From contig JADFYD010000004.1 of the NCBI GenBank assembly GCA_015233235.1, positions 1 to 40,215 on the forward strand: a stretch of DNA of 40,215 bases, in the 5' to 3' direction. The notes under the pieces are model-generated. The model saw nothing but the letters and a program-made list of their open reading frames with translations, did no database searches and was not told the origin of the DNA. Positions within the stretch are counted from its first letter, which is position 1. Each line of letters opens with the position of its first letter. Positions 9,486-19,049 of the stretch are shown in pieces. The DNA is from Candidatus Omnitrophota bacterium. Its GTDB lineage: Bacteria; Omnitrophota; Gorgyraeia; Tantalellales; Tantalellaceae. The translations under genes were made by a program, and so were the position numbers.

Positions 9486-11123
9486 ATGTTCCTGAGAAAA
9501 ATGAACATGTACCTCAAAGAATACAAGATGGCGATCATCATTTCTTCCGTCGTCCTCTTCATGATAGTATTGGCCATAGTGGGCCTTATGTCCCTCGAAT
9601 CGTTTTACAGAAAAATGACCTTAGCGACGATGCCGGTGCAATTTTTGTTGGCCGGTATAAACGCGGCGATCTTTGTTTTTTTGTACATGGTGCTTATGCG
9701 CGGCGGGTTCGCGAAACTCGACAAAGCGCCGATCAAGGGTAAAGACGTTTCCATCATGTGGTCCGATATCATGGGAATGGAAGACGTAAAACAGGAAGCG
9801 ATGGAAGTCGTGCAGCTCATAAAAGACAGCGCTATGGTGCAGAAAATGGGCGGGAATGTTATAAAGGGCCTTCTCATGATGGGGCCGCCCGGGTGCGGCA
9901 AAACATACCTCGCGAAAGCCATAGCGACCGAAGCGAACATGCCTTTTATCTCCATGTCGGGCAGCGAATTCGTCGAAGTTTTTGTGGGTGTAGGCGCTTC
10001 GCGTGTAAGAAAACTTTTCCAGAAAGCCAATAACCTGGCCTATGGGCACGGCGGCTGCATCATTTTCATAGATGAGATCGACGCGATAGGCCGCACGAGG
10101 ACCTTCAGCTTCGGCGGGGGCCAGGAGACCAACAGCACCCTGAACCAGCTTTTGGCCGAAATGGACGGATTGAAAAGCAAAGAGTCTAACATCGTTGTCA
10201 TAGGCGCGACGAACGCCCCCGAAAAAGAAATGGACGCGGCTCTTCTCAGGCCCGGAAGGTTCGACCGAAAAATAATCATCACCAAGCCTTCGCAGGAAGA
10301 CCGGGAAGAACTTTTCAAGTTCTACATCAAGAAGATCAAAGCCGAACCCGGCATCGATACGGGGCGCCTGGCGCGCCGCGCGGTGGGTAAAAGCCCCGCC
10401 GACATAGCGAACATAATCAAGGAGGCGGCGCTCATCGCGACGAGAGGTAAAAAAACAGCGGTGGGCTTAAAAGAGATCAGCGAAGCATTCGAAAGGGTCG
10501 ACCTCGGAATAAAACATCGATTGACCGTCACTCCGAAAGAAAAAGAAATGACGGCTTACCACGAATCGGGGCACTTGATCGTGACATACCTGAAAGCACC
10601 GTCGAAAAGCGTGTTCAAGGCCAGCATAATACCGAGAAAAGGCACGCTTGGGGTCGTATGGTCACCCGAAAAAGAAGAGATACACTCGCAGAATAAAGAA
10701 CAACTGCTCGCCGAAATAATGATATGTCTCGGCGGGTATGCGGCAGAACGGGTTAAATTCGCGACTTCGACTATCGGCGTCTCCAGCGATTTCGAGAAAG
10801 CCATGCATATCGCGCACACCATGGTCTGGAGAGTCGGTATGGGCGAGTCCGGTTATGTAGGGGATTACAGCACTGTCCCGAAAGAGGAACTTTCGGAACA
10901 GGTGAAGCTCTCTCTTAATAACGACACGAATAAAATAATGAAGTACTGCCTCGCGGAAACCGAAAAGACACTGAACGACAACATGAAGATCCTGAACAGG
11001 TTCTCGAAAGAGCTTCTTGATAAAGAAGAGCTGGAATACGACGAGATAATCGCGATCTTCGCGGAATACGGCTATTCCGAGGCGAGCGCCGAGTTAAGCA
11101 AGTACATGCCGAAAGAGGCATAG
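9486..11123 (+). CDS. FtsH-like membrane AAA+ metalloprotease (divergent paralog)
   Basis: Two N-terminal hydrophobic segments; Walker A GPPGCGKT; IIFIDEIDAIG; SRH ATNAPEKEMDAALLRPGRFDRKI; HESGH zinc motif; later Asp in GVSSDFEKA. Confidence 0.9.
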   Translation: MFLRKMNMYLKEYKMAIIISSVVLFMIVLAIVGLMSLESFYRKMTLATMPVQFLLAGINAAIFVFLYMVLMRGGFAKLDKAPIKGKDVSIMWSDIMGMEDVKQEAMEVVQLIKDSAMVQKMGGNVIKGLLMMGPPGCGKTYLAKAIATEANMPFISMSGSEFVEVFVGVGASRVRKLFQKANNLAYGHGGCIIFIDEIDAIGRTRTFSFGGGQETNSTLNQLLAEMDGLKSKESNIVVIGATNAPEKEMDAALLRPGRFDRKIIITKPSQEDREELFKFYIKKIKAEPGIDTGRLARRAVGKSPADIANIIKEAALIATRGKKTAVGLKEISEAFERVDLGIKHRLTVTPKEKEMTAYHESGHLIVTYLKAPSKSVFKASIIPRKGTLGVVWSPEKEEIHSQNKEQLLAEIMICLGGYAAERVKFATSTIGVSSDFEKAMHIAHTMVWRVGMGESGYVGDYSTVPKEELSEQVKLSLNNDTNKIMKYCLAETEKTLNDNMKILNRFSKELLDKEELEYDEIIAIFAEYGYSEASAELSKYMPKEA

Positions 11124-11141
11124 CGCTGACGGGCAACTGCT

Positions 11142-12140
11142 ATGAAAATCCGACACCATCTTATTTCTGTGTGCATGCCGCTGGTCGCGGCATGCGTGCT
11201 TTTCCTCTCCTCCTGCGGCCCTACGTACCCGAAAGAAAAACTTCCGGAGACAATAAAAAAGGTCTGTAAAGACGAATATAAAATGGATGTGGATGTGAGC
11301 GTAGACGGCTCCACGCTCGGCATATATTGCCCCATAAAAGGTCTTTTGGATGTATCTATGGGGATCAGCGAAGAAGCCTGGGACCAGATCTCGAATCTCA
11401 TTCTGATAGCGTCAAGAGTTGTCCTAAGTACGGACGCGAAGATCAATTTTTATATCGTAATAACTCAGGACGAACGCCTGCCCGAAATGCAAATAGTGAT
11501 CATTAAATATGTCGAGGATGTGAAACAGGGTATGTTCAGATATATCGGCAGGGACGAATCTTTTAAACGTACGCTTTTCAGCATGAACCTTACCCCCCAG
11601 GCGCGGAAAGAGCGGAGCGTCGAGAAAGTTTTCGACAGGCTCGGCGTCGAAGAACAAGTGAGAGAAAGCGTGCTCTCGGAGTTCTTCAGGAGCTCTCCAT
11701 CAAAACTCTCCGATATCGGGTACTGGCGCGGACATTTCTATATAAAAGACGTGGAAGTAGGAGAATTCCTGTCCGCGCAGATAGCTAACAGGATGAGGAT
11801 AGATTTTAAGAACGATAAGACGCTTGACGAAGAATTCAAGTTCGATTCAGCGGAAGGGCTGTTCCTAAGGGAGAAGAATAAAAAAGCTTTTCAGATAAAG
11901 TACAAGATATATAACCAGATACAAACTGACGACAAGAAGAGACTCAATAATGATAAGGTGAAAGGGATACTTCAGATCGTTTATGACGTGGTGGACGGCT
12001 ACAAATTCAAGGAATTCGATTTTGTCGAGCTTGAAGATCAGCTCGAGAACTCAAAGGTCAATGTTCCCAGCGACGAAATATGGAGTTTTAAAAAAAGAAA
12101 GAAACTGCTCGATGATATGATGGATACGGGACTGTTTTAA
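11142..12140 (+). CDS. Uncharacterised lipoprotein
   Basis: Signal peptide with lipobox LSSC (MKIRHHLISVCMPLVAACVLFLSSCGPTYP); no recognised domain. Confidence 0.8.
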   Translation: MKIRHHLISVCMPLVAACVLFLSSCGPTYPKEKLPETIKKVCKDEYKMDVDVSVDGSTLGIYCPIKGLLDVSMGISEEAWDQISNLILIASRVVLSTDAKINFYIVITQDERLPEMQIVIIKYVEDVKQGMFRYIGRDESFKRTLFSMNLTPQARKERSVEKVFDRLGVEEQVRESVLSEFFRSSPSKLSDIGYWRGHFYIKDVEVGEFLSAQIANRMRIDFKNDKTLDEEFKFDSAEGLFLREKNKKAFQIKYKIYNQIQTDDKKRLNNDKVKGILQIVYDVVDGYKFKEFDFVELEDQLENSKVNVPSDEIWSFKKRKKLLDDMMDTGLF

Positions 12141-12160
12141 CGAACGATGAGGAGATATAG

Positions 12161-13114
12161 ATGCTGGACAAAAGCAAAGGTAAAATGTCGACAAGGGACG
12201 GATTCGGCAAGGCGCTTCTCGCGCTCGGTGCCGCGGATAAAAATGTCGTAGTGCTTTCGGCGGACCTTACGGAATCCGTGAGGGCGCACTGGTTCAGGGA
12301 AAAATATCCCGACCGTTTCATAAATCACGGCGTTGCCGAACAGGATATGATATGCGCCGCGGCGGGTCTGGCGCTTTCGGGGAAGGTCCCGTTCGCCTGC
12401 ACTTTCGGGGCTTTTGCCAGCGGACGCGCGTGGGACCAGATACGCGTTTCGGTGGCGTACATGAACCTGAACGTGAATATTGTCGGCAGTCACGGAGGTA
12501 TTTCGGTAGGAGAGGACGGCGCGACACATCAGGCGCTTGAGGAGATCGCGCTCATGAGAGTGTTGCCTCATATGACAGTGGTCGTCCCTGCCGACGGAGA
12601 AGAAGCGTATCTTGCCACGATGCAGGCGGCAAAATTAAACGGGCCAGTATATCTTCGTTTAGGAAGGTCGGATGTGCCCTTCCTCAACAGGCGCTCTGAC
12701 TTTGTGATAGGAAAAGCCGAAACACTTGTCGATGGGAACGATGTGACGATAGTCGCCTGCGGGCATATGGTTTACAAGTCGGTCAATGCCGCTAAAAAAT
12801 TGAAAGAAAAAAATATTAACGCGAGGATCATAGACCTGCACACACCTAAACCTCTCGATAAAGAAGTGATTTTGAAAGCGGCGCGCGAGACAGGCGCCGT
12901 GCTTACGGTAGAAGAACATGCCGCCGCTTGCGGAATGGGAAGCGCCGTTGCCGAATTGTTGGTTGAAGAATGCCCGGTACCTATGTACCTCATGGGAATA
13001 AGGGAACATTTCGGCGTTAGCGGCACCCCGGACGAACTGTACAAATATTTCAAGCTGACGGAAGAGGACATTATTCGGGAAGCCGAAGCGCTTGTTCGAA
13101 GAAAAAAACGATAA
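12161..13114 (+). CDS. Transketolase, C-terminal subunit
   Basis: STRDGFGKAL; NHGVAEQDMICAAAGLA; HGGISVGEDGATHQALEEIALMR; VEEHAAACG. Confidence 0.95.
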   Translation: MLDKSKGKMSTRDGFGKALLALGAADKNVVVLSADLTESVRAHWFREKYPDRFINHGVAEQDMICAAAGLALSGKVPFACTFGAFASGRAWDQIRVSVAYMNLNVNIVGSHGGISVGEDGATHQALEEIALMRVLPHMTVVVPADGEEAYLATMQAAKLNGPVYLRLGRSDVPFLNRRSDFVIGKAETLVDGNDVTIVACGHMVYKSVNAAKKLKEKNINARIIDLHTPKPLDKEVILKAARETGAVLTVEEHAAACGMGSAVAELLVEECPVPMYLMGIREHFGVSGTPDELYKYFKLTEEDIIREAEALVRRKKR

Positions 13115-13121
13115 CACACAC

Positions 13122-14003
13122 ATGGAAATCACAGCCCCGGCCAAAGTAAATCTATACCTCAAAGTTCTCGCGAAACGCCCCGACGGGTATCACGAAATTG
13201 AAACGCTGTTCGAAAAGATCGCCTTATCCGATAAACTACAAGTCGATCTCGCCGAAGGTCCTTCCTTGATCACTTGTTCTGATCCCGAAGTTCCGGTCGC
13301 CAAAGACAGTCTTTTGATGAAGGTTATAGACAAATTTCAGGAAAGTGCCTGCATAAAACAGAGTTTTAGGGTCCACTTAGAAAAGCACATACCGATAGGT
13401 GCCGGACTCGGGGGAGCTTCCAGCGATTCCGCGGCACTGCTCAAGGCAATGAACATCCTGACAGGCAGCAAGTTAAACATAAAAAAGCTGGCAAAAATAA
13501 CGGATTCGGTCGGTTCCGATGTGACCTTCTTCCTATATAACGCTAATTTTGCCATAGGGAGAGGCCGGGGAGAGATCATAAAAGAGGTAAAGTCTGACCT
13601 CATTATGTGGCATATACTCATAAATCCGCCATTCAAGGTTCTGACCAGGGATGTATATTCCAAAATCAAAGAGGTGCAGCCTTTATCCTTGACAAAGAAA
13701 GTGGCGGTTGATAGAATGTTCAGCGCTTTTCTCGGGAAAAAAGACATTGAAGGTATATCGGGAAATCTTTTTAACGATCTCGAAGGCATAACGGTCGGTG
13801 ATTTTCCAATACTGAAGGATGTTCTATTGTCTATGAAAAAGTCCGGAGCGAAGGGCGTTTTAATGTCCGGGTCGGGGTCGACGGTGTATGGTATTTTCGG
13901 CGAAAAAGAAGTTTTTGAAGCGGAAAAAAAACTAAAACAGGAATATCCTGAGGCAAAAGGCTGGAGGGTTTTTGTGGCCAGCACATATCAGGCAAGAGGG
14001 TAA
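13122..14003 (+). CDS. ispE: 4-diphosphocytidyl-2-C-methyl-D-erythritol kinase
   Basis: APAKVNLYLKVLAKRPDGYHEIETLF; KHIPIGAGLGGASSDSAALL; ATG at 13122 preferred over 13092. Confidence 0.96.
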   Translation: MEITAPAKVNLYLKVLAKRPDGYHEIETLFEKIALSDKLQVDLAEGPSLITCSDPEVPVAKDSLLMKVIDKFQESACIKQSFRVHLEKHIPIGAGLGGASSDSAALLKAMNILTGSKLNIKKLAKITDSVGSDVTFFLYNANFAIGRGRGEIIKEVKSDLIMWHILINPPFKVLTRDVYSKIKEVQPLSLTKKVAVDRMFSAFLGKKDIEGISGNLFNDLEGITVGDFPILKDVLLSMKKSGAKGVLMSGSGSTVYGIFGEKEVFEAEKKLKQEYPEAKGWRVFVASTYQARG

Positions 14004-14038
14004 AGCCTATAGCCTGAAAAAAACGGAGGATGCTAACT

Positions 14039-14725
14039 ATGAAAATAACAGAAGTCAGGGTTTTTCCGACTAAAAGTAAAGACGGGCGCCTAAAAGCTTA
14101 TGCCACAATGACATTCGACGACTGGTTCGTCGTAAGGAACGTAAAAATTATACAGGGGAACAAAAGTCTTTTTGTCGCTATGCCGTCAAGAAAAGCCATG
14201 GATCCTTGTCCGAGATGCGGTTTTAAGAACGCTCGCGGCAGTAAATTTTGCAATGACTGCGGTACGGCCATCAAGGAAAGAACCCCGAGAGATAATCATT
14301 CCGGTGACAAAGCGCGTAATGATCACATGGATATAGCGCACCCGATAAGACAGGAGTGCCGTGTTTATATACAGGAACAGGTGATTGAATCTTTCAATAA
14401 AGAAATGGAACGAAAAGAAAAAGAAGGCGACGCGTACAAGCCCCTTTCGATGGATGACTTTGACAAGGCATCGCAGGACATGAGGGACAAAGACGGCGAC
14501 GAAGAAAGAAATCATTCGAGGAATCACGGAAATTTTAGAGGCAGGGACTCGAGGCCGCAAAGAGAAACAAGGGAGCCCAGGGAAACGAGAGGGAACGCTG
14601 TGCCTGAAGAGCCCAAAAAAGCGCCAGAAGAACCCAAAAAAGAAGAAGCACCGAAACGAGATTACGAGGCGATAAGCAGAAAGAGCCAGGAAACTTACGA
14701 AGAGGGGCAGGACATAGTTCTCTAG
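14039..14725 (+). CDS. spoVG: SpoVG family protein with inserted zinc ribbon and charged C-terminal tail
   Basis: MKITEVRVFPTK..GRLKAYATMTFDDWFVVRNVKIIQGNKSLFVAMPSRK then CPRCG..FCNDCG, then DIAHPIRQECRVYIQEQV. Confidence 0.88.
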   Translation: MKITEVRVFPTKSKDGRLKAYATMTFDDWFVVRNVKIIQGNKSLFVAMPSRKAMDPCPRCGFKNARGSKFCNDCGTAIKERTPRDNHSGDKARNDHMDIAHPIRQECRVYIQEQVIESFNKEMERKEKEGDAYKPLSMDDFDKASQDMRDKDGDEERNHSRNHGNFRGRDSRPQRETREPRETRGNAVPEEPKKAPEEPKKEEAPKRDYEAISRKSQETYEEGQDIVL

Positions 14726-14776
14726 TAACATCGAGTTGATCTCGGGAAGCGACTTGCTAGCCGGCGATGAGTGAAC

Positions 14777-14804
14777 GAAATTTGAAATTAGAGATTTGAT
14801 TCTC
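14777..14804. repeat. Period-7 array, left arm at tRNA-Gln
   Basis: GAAATTT GAAATTA GAGATTT GATTCTC; reverse complement reads CAAATCT CTAATTT CAAATTT. Confidence 0.7.
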
Positions 14805-14818
14805 GGGGATATAGCCGT

Positions 14819-14893
14819 TGGCGGGTAGTGTAATGGTTAGCACAGCAGCTTTTGGAGCTGCGCGTCGGGGTTCGAGTCCCTGCTCGCCAGCCA
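14819..14893 (+). tRNA. tRNA-Gln (anticodon TTG), encoded CCA
   Basis: TGGCGGG/CTCGCCA acceptor pairing; anticodon arm GCAGCTTTTGGAGCTGC; GGTTCGAGTCC T-arm; GCCA 3' end. Confidence 0.96.
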
Positions 14894-14918
14894 AAATTCG
14901 CCTTTGGCGAATTTTGGC
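14890..14918. repeat. 13-bp perfect inverted repeat starting at the tRNA-Gln discriminator base
   Basis: GCCAAAATTCGCC ttt GGCGAATTTTGGC. Confidence 0.9.
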
Positions 14919-14919
14919 G

Positions 14920-15000
14920 AAGAATCGAAAATCGAGAATAGAAAACAAATGTTGAAGATTTTCGATTCGGTCTAATTTCTAATCTCTAATTTCTGGAGAT
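14920..15000. repeat. Period-7 array and 12-bp palindrome downstream of tRNA-Gln
   Basis: GAATCGAAAATC (14922-14933)/GATTTTCGATTC (14957-14968); CTAATTT CTAATCT CTAATTT at 14972-14992. Confidence 0.75.
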
Positions 15001-15016
15001 TGAAGAAGCGATCATT

Positions 15017-16261
15017 ATGCACAACACAAAAGCCATCATCCTGGCCGCGGGTTTGGGAACGAGAATGAAAAGCGCGCTCCCAAAAGTCATGCACGAAGTG
15101 GGATCGAAGAGTTTGCTGGAAAGAGTCATTTGTTCATTGAAAAATGCGGACATAAAGGACATCGTCGTTGTTGTCGGGTACAAAGCGGATCTTATTAAAA
15201 AAGCGGTAAACGGTGTGAATTTTGTCGAACAAAAAGTTCTTCTTGGAAGCGGAGACGCCGTAAAAAGCGCTCTTCCTGAAATAAGAGGTTTTGACGGCAG
15301 TATTCTGATAGCTTGCGGGGATATGTCTCTTATCAAAAGCGGGACTTATTCTGATCTCGTCGGAAAACACGTGAAAAGCGGCGCTTCCTGTACCATCCTT
15401 ACAAGCGAGTTTCCTGAGCCGCATGGATATGGAAGGATAGTGAGAGACAAAAGCGGTGCGGTACAGAACATAACCGAGGAAAAAGACGCGACACCCGACG
15501 AAAAAAAAATAAAAGAGATAAACACGGGAACATACTGTTTTAAAAGTTCGGTTCTCTCTAAGTATATAGGCGAGATAAAAGAGAATACCGTCAAAAAAGA
15601 ATATTACCTGACGGATATTATCGGTATTCTGTCGAAAAACAAAGAAAAAGTGATTACCGTTCATTGTGAAAAGGAAGAAGCCATGGGCATCAATTCCAGG
15701 GCGGATCTGGCGGAAGCGAACAGGGTTTTAAACGCGAAGACTCTTGCCGGTCTTATGGAAAACGGGGTGACTATTGTCGATCCGCTTACAACATGGATAG
15801 CGGAAGGCGTGAACATAGGGCAAGACACGGTGATATTTCCGAACACGGTCATAGAGAATGACGTGCGGATAGGGGCGAATTGCAAAATAGGTCCTTTCGC
15901 GCGTATACGGCCGGGCACAAAGATAAGCGATGATGTAGAAATAGGTAATTTTGTCGAGATCTGCCGCACGGAAATAGGGGAGAAAACAAAGGTGAAGCAC
16001 CACACATATTTAGGAGATGCGGTAGTAGGCAAAAATGTGAATATAGGCGCCGGTACGATTACCGCGAACTATGACGGCAAGAACAAAAATAGAACGGTCA
16101 TAAAAGATAACGTGTTCGTAGGCGTCGGAGCCGTTTTGATAGCGCCGGTCGAGTTGGGCAGGTCCTCCGTAGTCGGCGCCGGAAGCGTTGTCACAAAAAA
16201 TAAAAATGTACCCGAAGGCGCCACGGTCGTTGGGGTGCCTGCGCGTTTATTCGGTAAATAG
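15017..16261 (+). CDS. glmU: Bifunctional UDP-GlcNAc pyrophosphorylase/GlcN-1-P acetyltransferase
   Basis: AIILAAGLGTRMKSALPKVMHEVG; left-handed beta-helix hexapeptides; GAGTITANYDGKNK. Confidence 0.97.
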   Translation: MHNTKAIILAAGLGTRMKSALPKVMHEVGSKSLLERVICSLKNADIKDIVVVVGYKADLIKKAVNGVNFVEQKVLLGSGDAVKSALPEIRGFDGSILIACGDMSLIKSGTYSDLVGKHVKSGASCTILTSEFPEPHGYGRIVRDKSGAVQNITEEKDATPDEKKIKEINTGTYCFKSSVLSKYIGEIKENTVKKEYYLTDIIGILSKNKEKVITVHCEKEEAMGINSRADLAEANRVLNAKTLAGLMENGVTIVDPLTTWIAEGVNIGQDTVIFPNTVIENDVRIGANCKIGPFARIRPGTKISDDVEIGNFVEICRTEIGEKTKVKHHTYLGDAVVGKNVNIGAGTITANYDGKNKNRTVIKDNVFVGVGAVLIAPVELGRSSVVGAGSVVTKNKNVPEGATVVGVPARLFGK

Positions 16262-16267
16262 AATGCC

Positions 16268-16374
16268 AGTCGTTCGTCGTTAGTCTCTAGTCGTTAGTTT
16301 CGAGCCATAGCGAGAGGAGTTAATAGCATAAGTTTGCAACTAGCGACTAACGACCAACGACTAACGACTACACG
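16268..16374. repeat. Inverted pair of period-7 (CTAACGA) arrays
   Basis: Right arm CTAGCGA CTAACGA CCAACGA CTAACGA CTACACG (16340-16374); left arm 16268-16302 is the reverse-complement version. Confidence 0.85.
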
Positions 16375-16384
16375 GGAGTTTTGC

Positions 16385-17323
16385 ATGAATAACATAATGG
16401 TGCTGACCGGTAACGGCCACCCGGAACTGGCGAAAGCGGTTGCCGGGGAATTGGGTATAACCCTCGGCGACTGTTACGTGAGCAGGTTTTCCGACGGCGA
16501 AACACATGTTGTCATCAACGACAATGTGCGTGGAAAGGACATTTTCATTGTTCAGCCCACATGCAACCCGACTAACGATAATTTTATGGAGCTCCTGATA
16601 CTGATAGACGCCTGTAAAAGAGCGTCTGTGAGACGAGTGACGGCGGTGCTTCCGTATTTCGGCTACGCCAGGCAGGACAGAAAAGACCGTTCCAGGGTAC
16701 CGATCACGGCAAAACTGGTAGCCAACCTTTTAGACAGGGCCGGGGCGGACAGGATCTTAACGGTCGATCTGCACGCGGGGCAAATACAGGGGTTTTTCGA
16801 TATTCCGCTAGACCATCTTTACGCGGTCAGAGTGTTCGCCGATTATTTTCAGAGTAAGAATATCAAGGACCTCGTGGTGGTGGCGCCGGATGTGGGCGGA
16901 ACAAAAATGGCCCGCGCCTACGCGAAAAGATTCAACGCGGGGCTTGCGATCGTGGACAAAAGACGGGTAAGCGATGTCAAGGCCGAAGCCATGCACGTGA
17001 TGGGTGACGTTAACGGAAAAAATGTCGTTATGGTCGACGACATAGTGGCGACCGCGGGGAGTCTTGCAGAAGCGTCGGCAGCCCTGAGGAAAAACGGAGC
17101 GAAGGACATTTATGTCGCTGTCACGCATGCGGTGCTTTGCGGCCCGGCGCTTGAGAGGCTGGAGAGATCCGAGATCAAAGAAATGGTCGTTACGGACACC
17201 ATCCCTTTACCGCCCGAGAAAAAAATAAGCAAGATCACACAGCTTTCTGTGGCGCCGCTTCTGGCGGAAGCCATAAAAAGGATAAACTTGGATTACTCAA
17301 TCAGCGAACTGTTTGAGTCGTGA
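16385..17323 (+). CDS. prs: Ribose-phosphate pyrophosphokinase
   Basis: RFSDGETHVVINDNVRGKDIFIVQP; YFGYARQDRKDRSRVPITAKLVA; VMVDDIVATAGSL. Confidence 0.98.
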   Translation: MNNIMVLTGNGHPELAKAVAGELGITLGDCYVSRFSDGETHVVINDNVRGKDIFIVQPTCNPTNDNFMELLILIDACKRASVRRVTAVLPYFGYARQDRKDRSRVPITAKLVANLLDRAGADRILTVDLHAGQIQGFFDIPLDHLYAVRVFADYFQSKNIKDLVVVAPDVGGTKMARAYAKRFNAGLAIVDKRRVSDVKAEAMHVMGDVNGKNVVMVDDIVATAGSLAEASAALRKNGAKDIYVAVTHAVLCGPALERLERSEIKEMVVTDTIPLPPEKKISKITQLSVAPLLAEAIKRINLDYSISELFES

Positions 17324-17381
17324 AATAAAAGAGAAAGTCTGCCTTGGGCACGACATGTGAAGCAAAAAGGAGAAAGCTAAA

Positions 17382-18071
17382 ATGGAAAAAATAATTATGA
17401 AAGCGACCCTGCGTATGGAAAGGGGTAAAAATAGCTGCAAGAGATTGCGCAAAACCGGACAAATCCCGGGAGTTATTTACAAGGACGGAGAGGAAGGAAC
17501 ATCTGTTTTTGTGGATGGTAAAACCCTGTGGCATGCCCTCCACACAGAAGCCGGAGAACACGCTGTCATATCGCTTGATATCCAGGGAGGCGCCAAAACA
17601 AGCGAAAAAACCGTGATCACCCATGAGATACAAATAGATCCGGTAAGCGACAAGATCATACACATCGATTTTCACGAGATCTCTCTTACCGAGCTCATTA
17701 AGGTAAGTGTTCCGGTGCATACAAAGGGAGATTCTATAGGTATTAAAGAGGGAGGTGTGCTTAACCTGGTAGTTTGGGAACTCCAAGTCGAGTGCCTCGC
17801 GCTGGACATACCGGAAAATATCACCGTAAATATCGAGTCCCTGAAAGTGGGAGACTCCGTGTACATTAAGGACATCCCGAATCCCCCGAAGGTGAAGATA
17901 CTCGGTGACCCGGAACAGCTCATACTCGGCGTTATTCCGCCGCACGCAGAAGCCGAAGTCGCTCCCGCCCCCGCGGTCGAAGGTGAAGCTGCCGTTGGCG
18001 TCGAACCCGAAGTCATCAAGAAAGGTAAGATCGAGGAAGAGGGAGAAGAAGCTGCCGCCGAGGAGAAATGA
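17382..18071 (+). CDS. rplY: 50S ribosomal protein L25/CTC family
   Basis: KSCKRLRKTGQIPGVIYK-type N-terminus, CTC beta domain, acidic tail; overlaps pth as ATGA. Confidence 0.93.
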   Translation: MEKIIMKATLRMERGKNSCKRLRKTGQIPGVIYKDGEEGTSVFVDGKTLWHALHTEAGEHAVISLDIQGGAKTSEKTVITHEIQIDPVSDKIIHIDFHEISLTELIKVSVPVHTKGDSIGIKEGGVLNLVVWELQVECLALDIPENITVNIESLKVGDSVYIKDIPNPPKVKILGDPEQLILGVIPPHAEAEVAPAPAVEGEAAVGVEPEVIKKGKIEEEGEEAAAEEK

Positions 18072-18622
18072 AAATTATAGTCGGTCTGGGCAATCCCGGC
18101 AAAGAATATGCCAATACCAGGCATAATGTGGGTTTCATGGTTCTGGAAGAATTAGCTGCCAGGCACGGCATAAGGATAAAGAAAAAAGGTTTTTCCGGGG
18201 TATATGGAACGGGAAAAGTCGGAACAAACGAAGTGTTGCTCTTTGAGCCGTTGACATACATGAACCTTTCCGGCGGATCGGTCGCGGCGGTCACATCGAA
18301 ACACGGGACGGAAATAAAAGATATTTTGGTGGTCGCGGATGATTTTAACATTCTTTTCGGGGTCTTGAGGATGCGCCAGAAAGGTTCGTCGGGCGGACAC
18401 CATGGCCTGGATTCTATCATTGAGAACATGGGGAACAGTTTCAACAGATTGAGGATAGGCATAGGGCATGAGGGTATGCCTGAAGAAAAGAGCGGATACG
18501 TGCTTTCGGCTTTCACTAAGGAAGAGTCCCGCGTGCTGCCAGAGGTGATAGACCGGGCGGCTGCCTGTGTGGAAACCTGGATCGGACAGGGGGTAGAAAA
18601 AGCCATGAGCGGGTATAACTGA
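18068..18622 (+). CDS. pth: Peptidyl-tRNA hydrolase
   Basis: IVGLGNPGKEYANTRHNVGF; PLTYMNLSG; GSSGGHHGLDSI; RIGIGH. Confidence 0.97.
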   Translation: MKIIVGLGNPGKEYANTRHNVGFMVLEELAARHGIRIKKKGFSGVYGTGKVGTNEVLLFEPLTYMNLSGGSVAAVTSKHGTEIKDILVVADDFNILFGVLRMRQKGSSGGHHGLDSIIENMGNSFNRLRIGIGHEGMPEEKSGYVLSAFTKEESRVLPEVIDRAAACVETWIGQGVEKAMSGYN

Positions 18623-18668
18623 CCCCGGCGCTAATGGCTGAGCGTAACAGTAAAGTCCGGGTAAAAGC

Positions 18669-18697
18669 TTGATATTGTAAAACAGATATGTTAATAT
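18669..18697 (+). promoter_or_regulatory. sigma70-type promoter of the rpsF operon
   Basis: TTGATA (18669-18674), 17-bp spacer, TAATAT (18692-18697). Confidence 0.6.
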
Positions 18698-18733
18698 CAC
18701 GAAAATAAAAAAACTGGGATGGACGGTGGAAAA

Positions 18734-19024
18734 ATGGAAAAAACTAGGAATTATTCGGCTTTATTCATAATCGATGCTGCGCAAGAAGATACGATAGATG
18801 AAAAGACGAAGAAGATCAAGGAGATCATCACCGAAAATAAAGGGGTGGTCACCAGCGAAAAGATGATAGGCAAGAAGCGCTTAGCGTACCTTGTGCAGAA
18901 AAAATCGGAAGGGATCTATTATGAGCTCAATTTTACAGGGCTACCTTCCTCTATAACAAAAATTAATGGACTTTGTCGCATAAATACTGCGATTTTGCGC
19001 ACTATTATCGATAAGGCCGAGTAG
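18734..19024 (+). CDS. rpsF: 30S ribosomal protein S6
   Basis: Y(S)ALFIIDAA, VVTSEKMIGKKRLAYLVQKKSEGIYYELNF; upstream of ssb-rpsR-rplI. Confidence 0.94.
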   Translation: MEKTRNYSALFIIDAAQEDTIDEKTKKIKEIITENKGVVTSEKMIGKKRLAYLVQKKSEGIYYELNFTGLPSSITKINGLCRINTAILRTIIDKAE

Positions 19025-19049
19025 AAGTCAAGAGAGACCGGAGGGGCAA

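Noticed and set aside
14890-14918. Classical intrinsic terminator for tRNA-Gln
   Set aside because: Stem is perfect but no T-tract follows; kept as an inverted repeat instead.
16268-16374. CRISPR array
   Set aside because: Repeat unit is 7 bp, no spacers, no cas genes; structure is period-7 with inverted arms.
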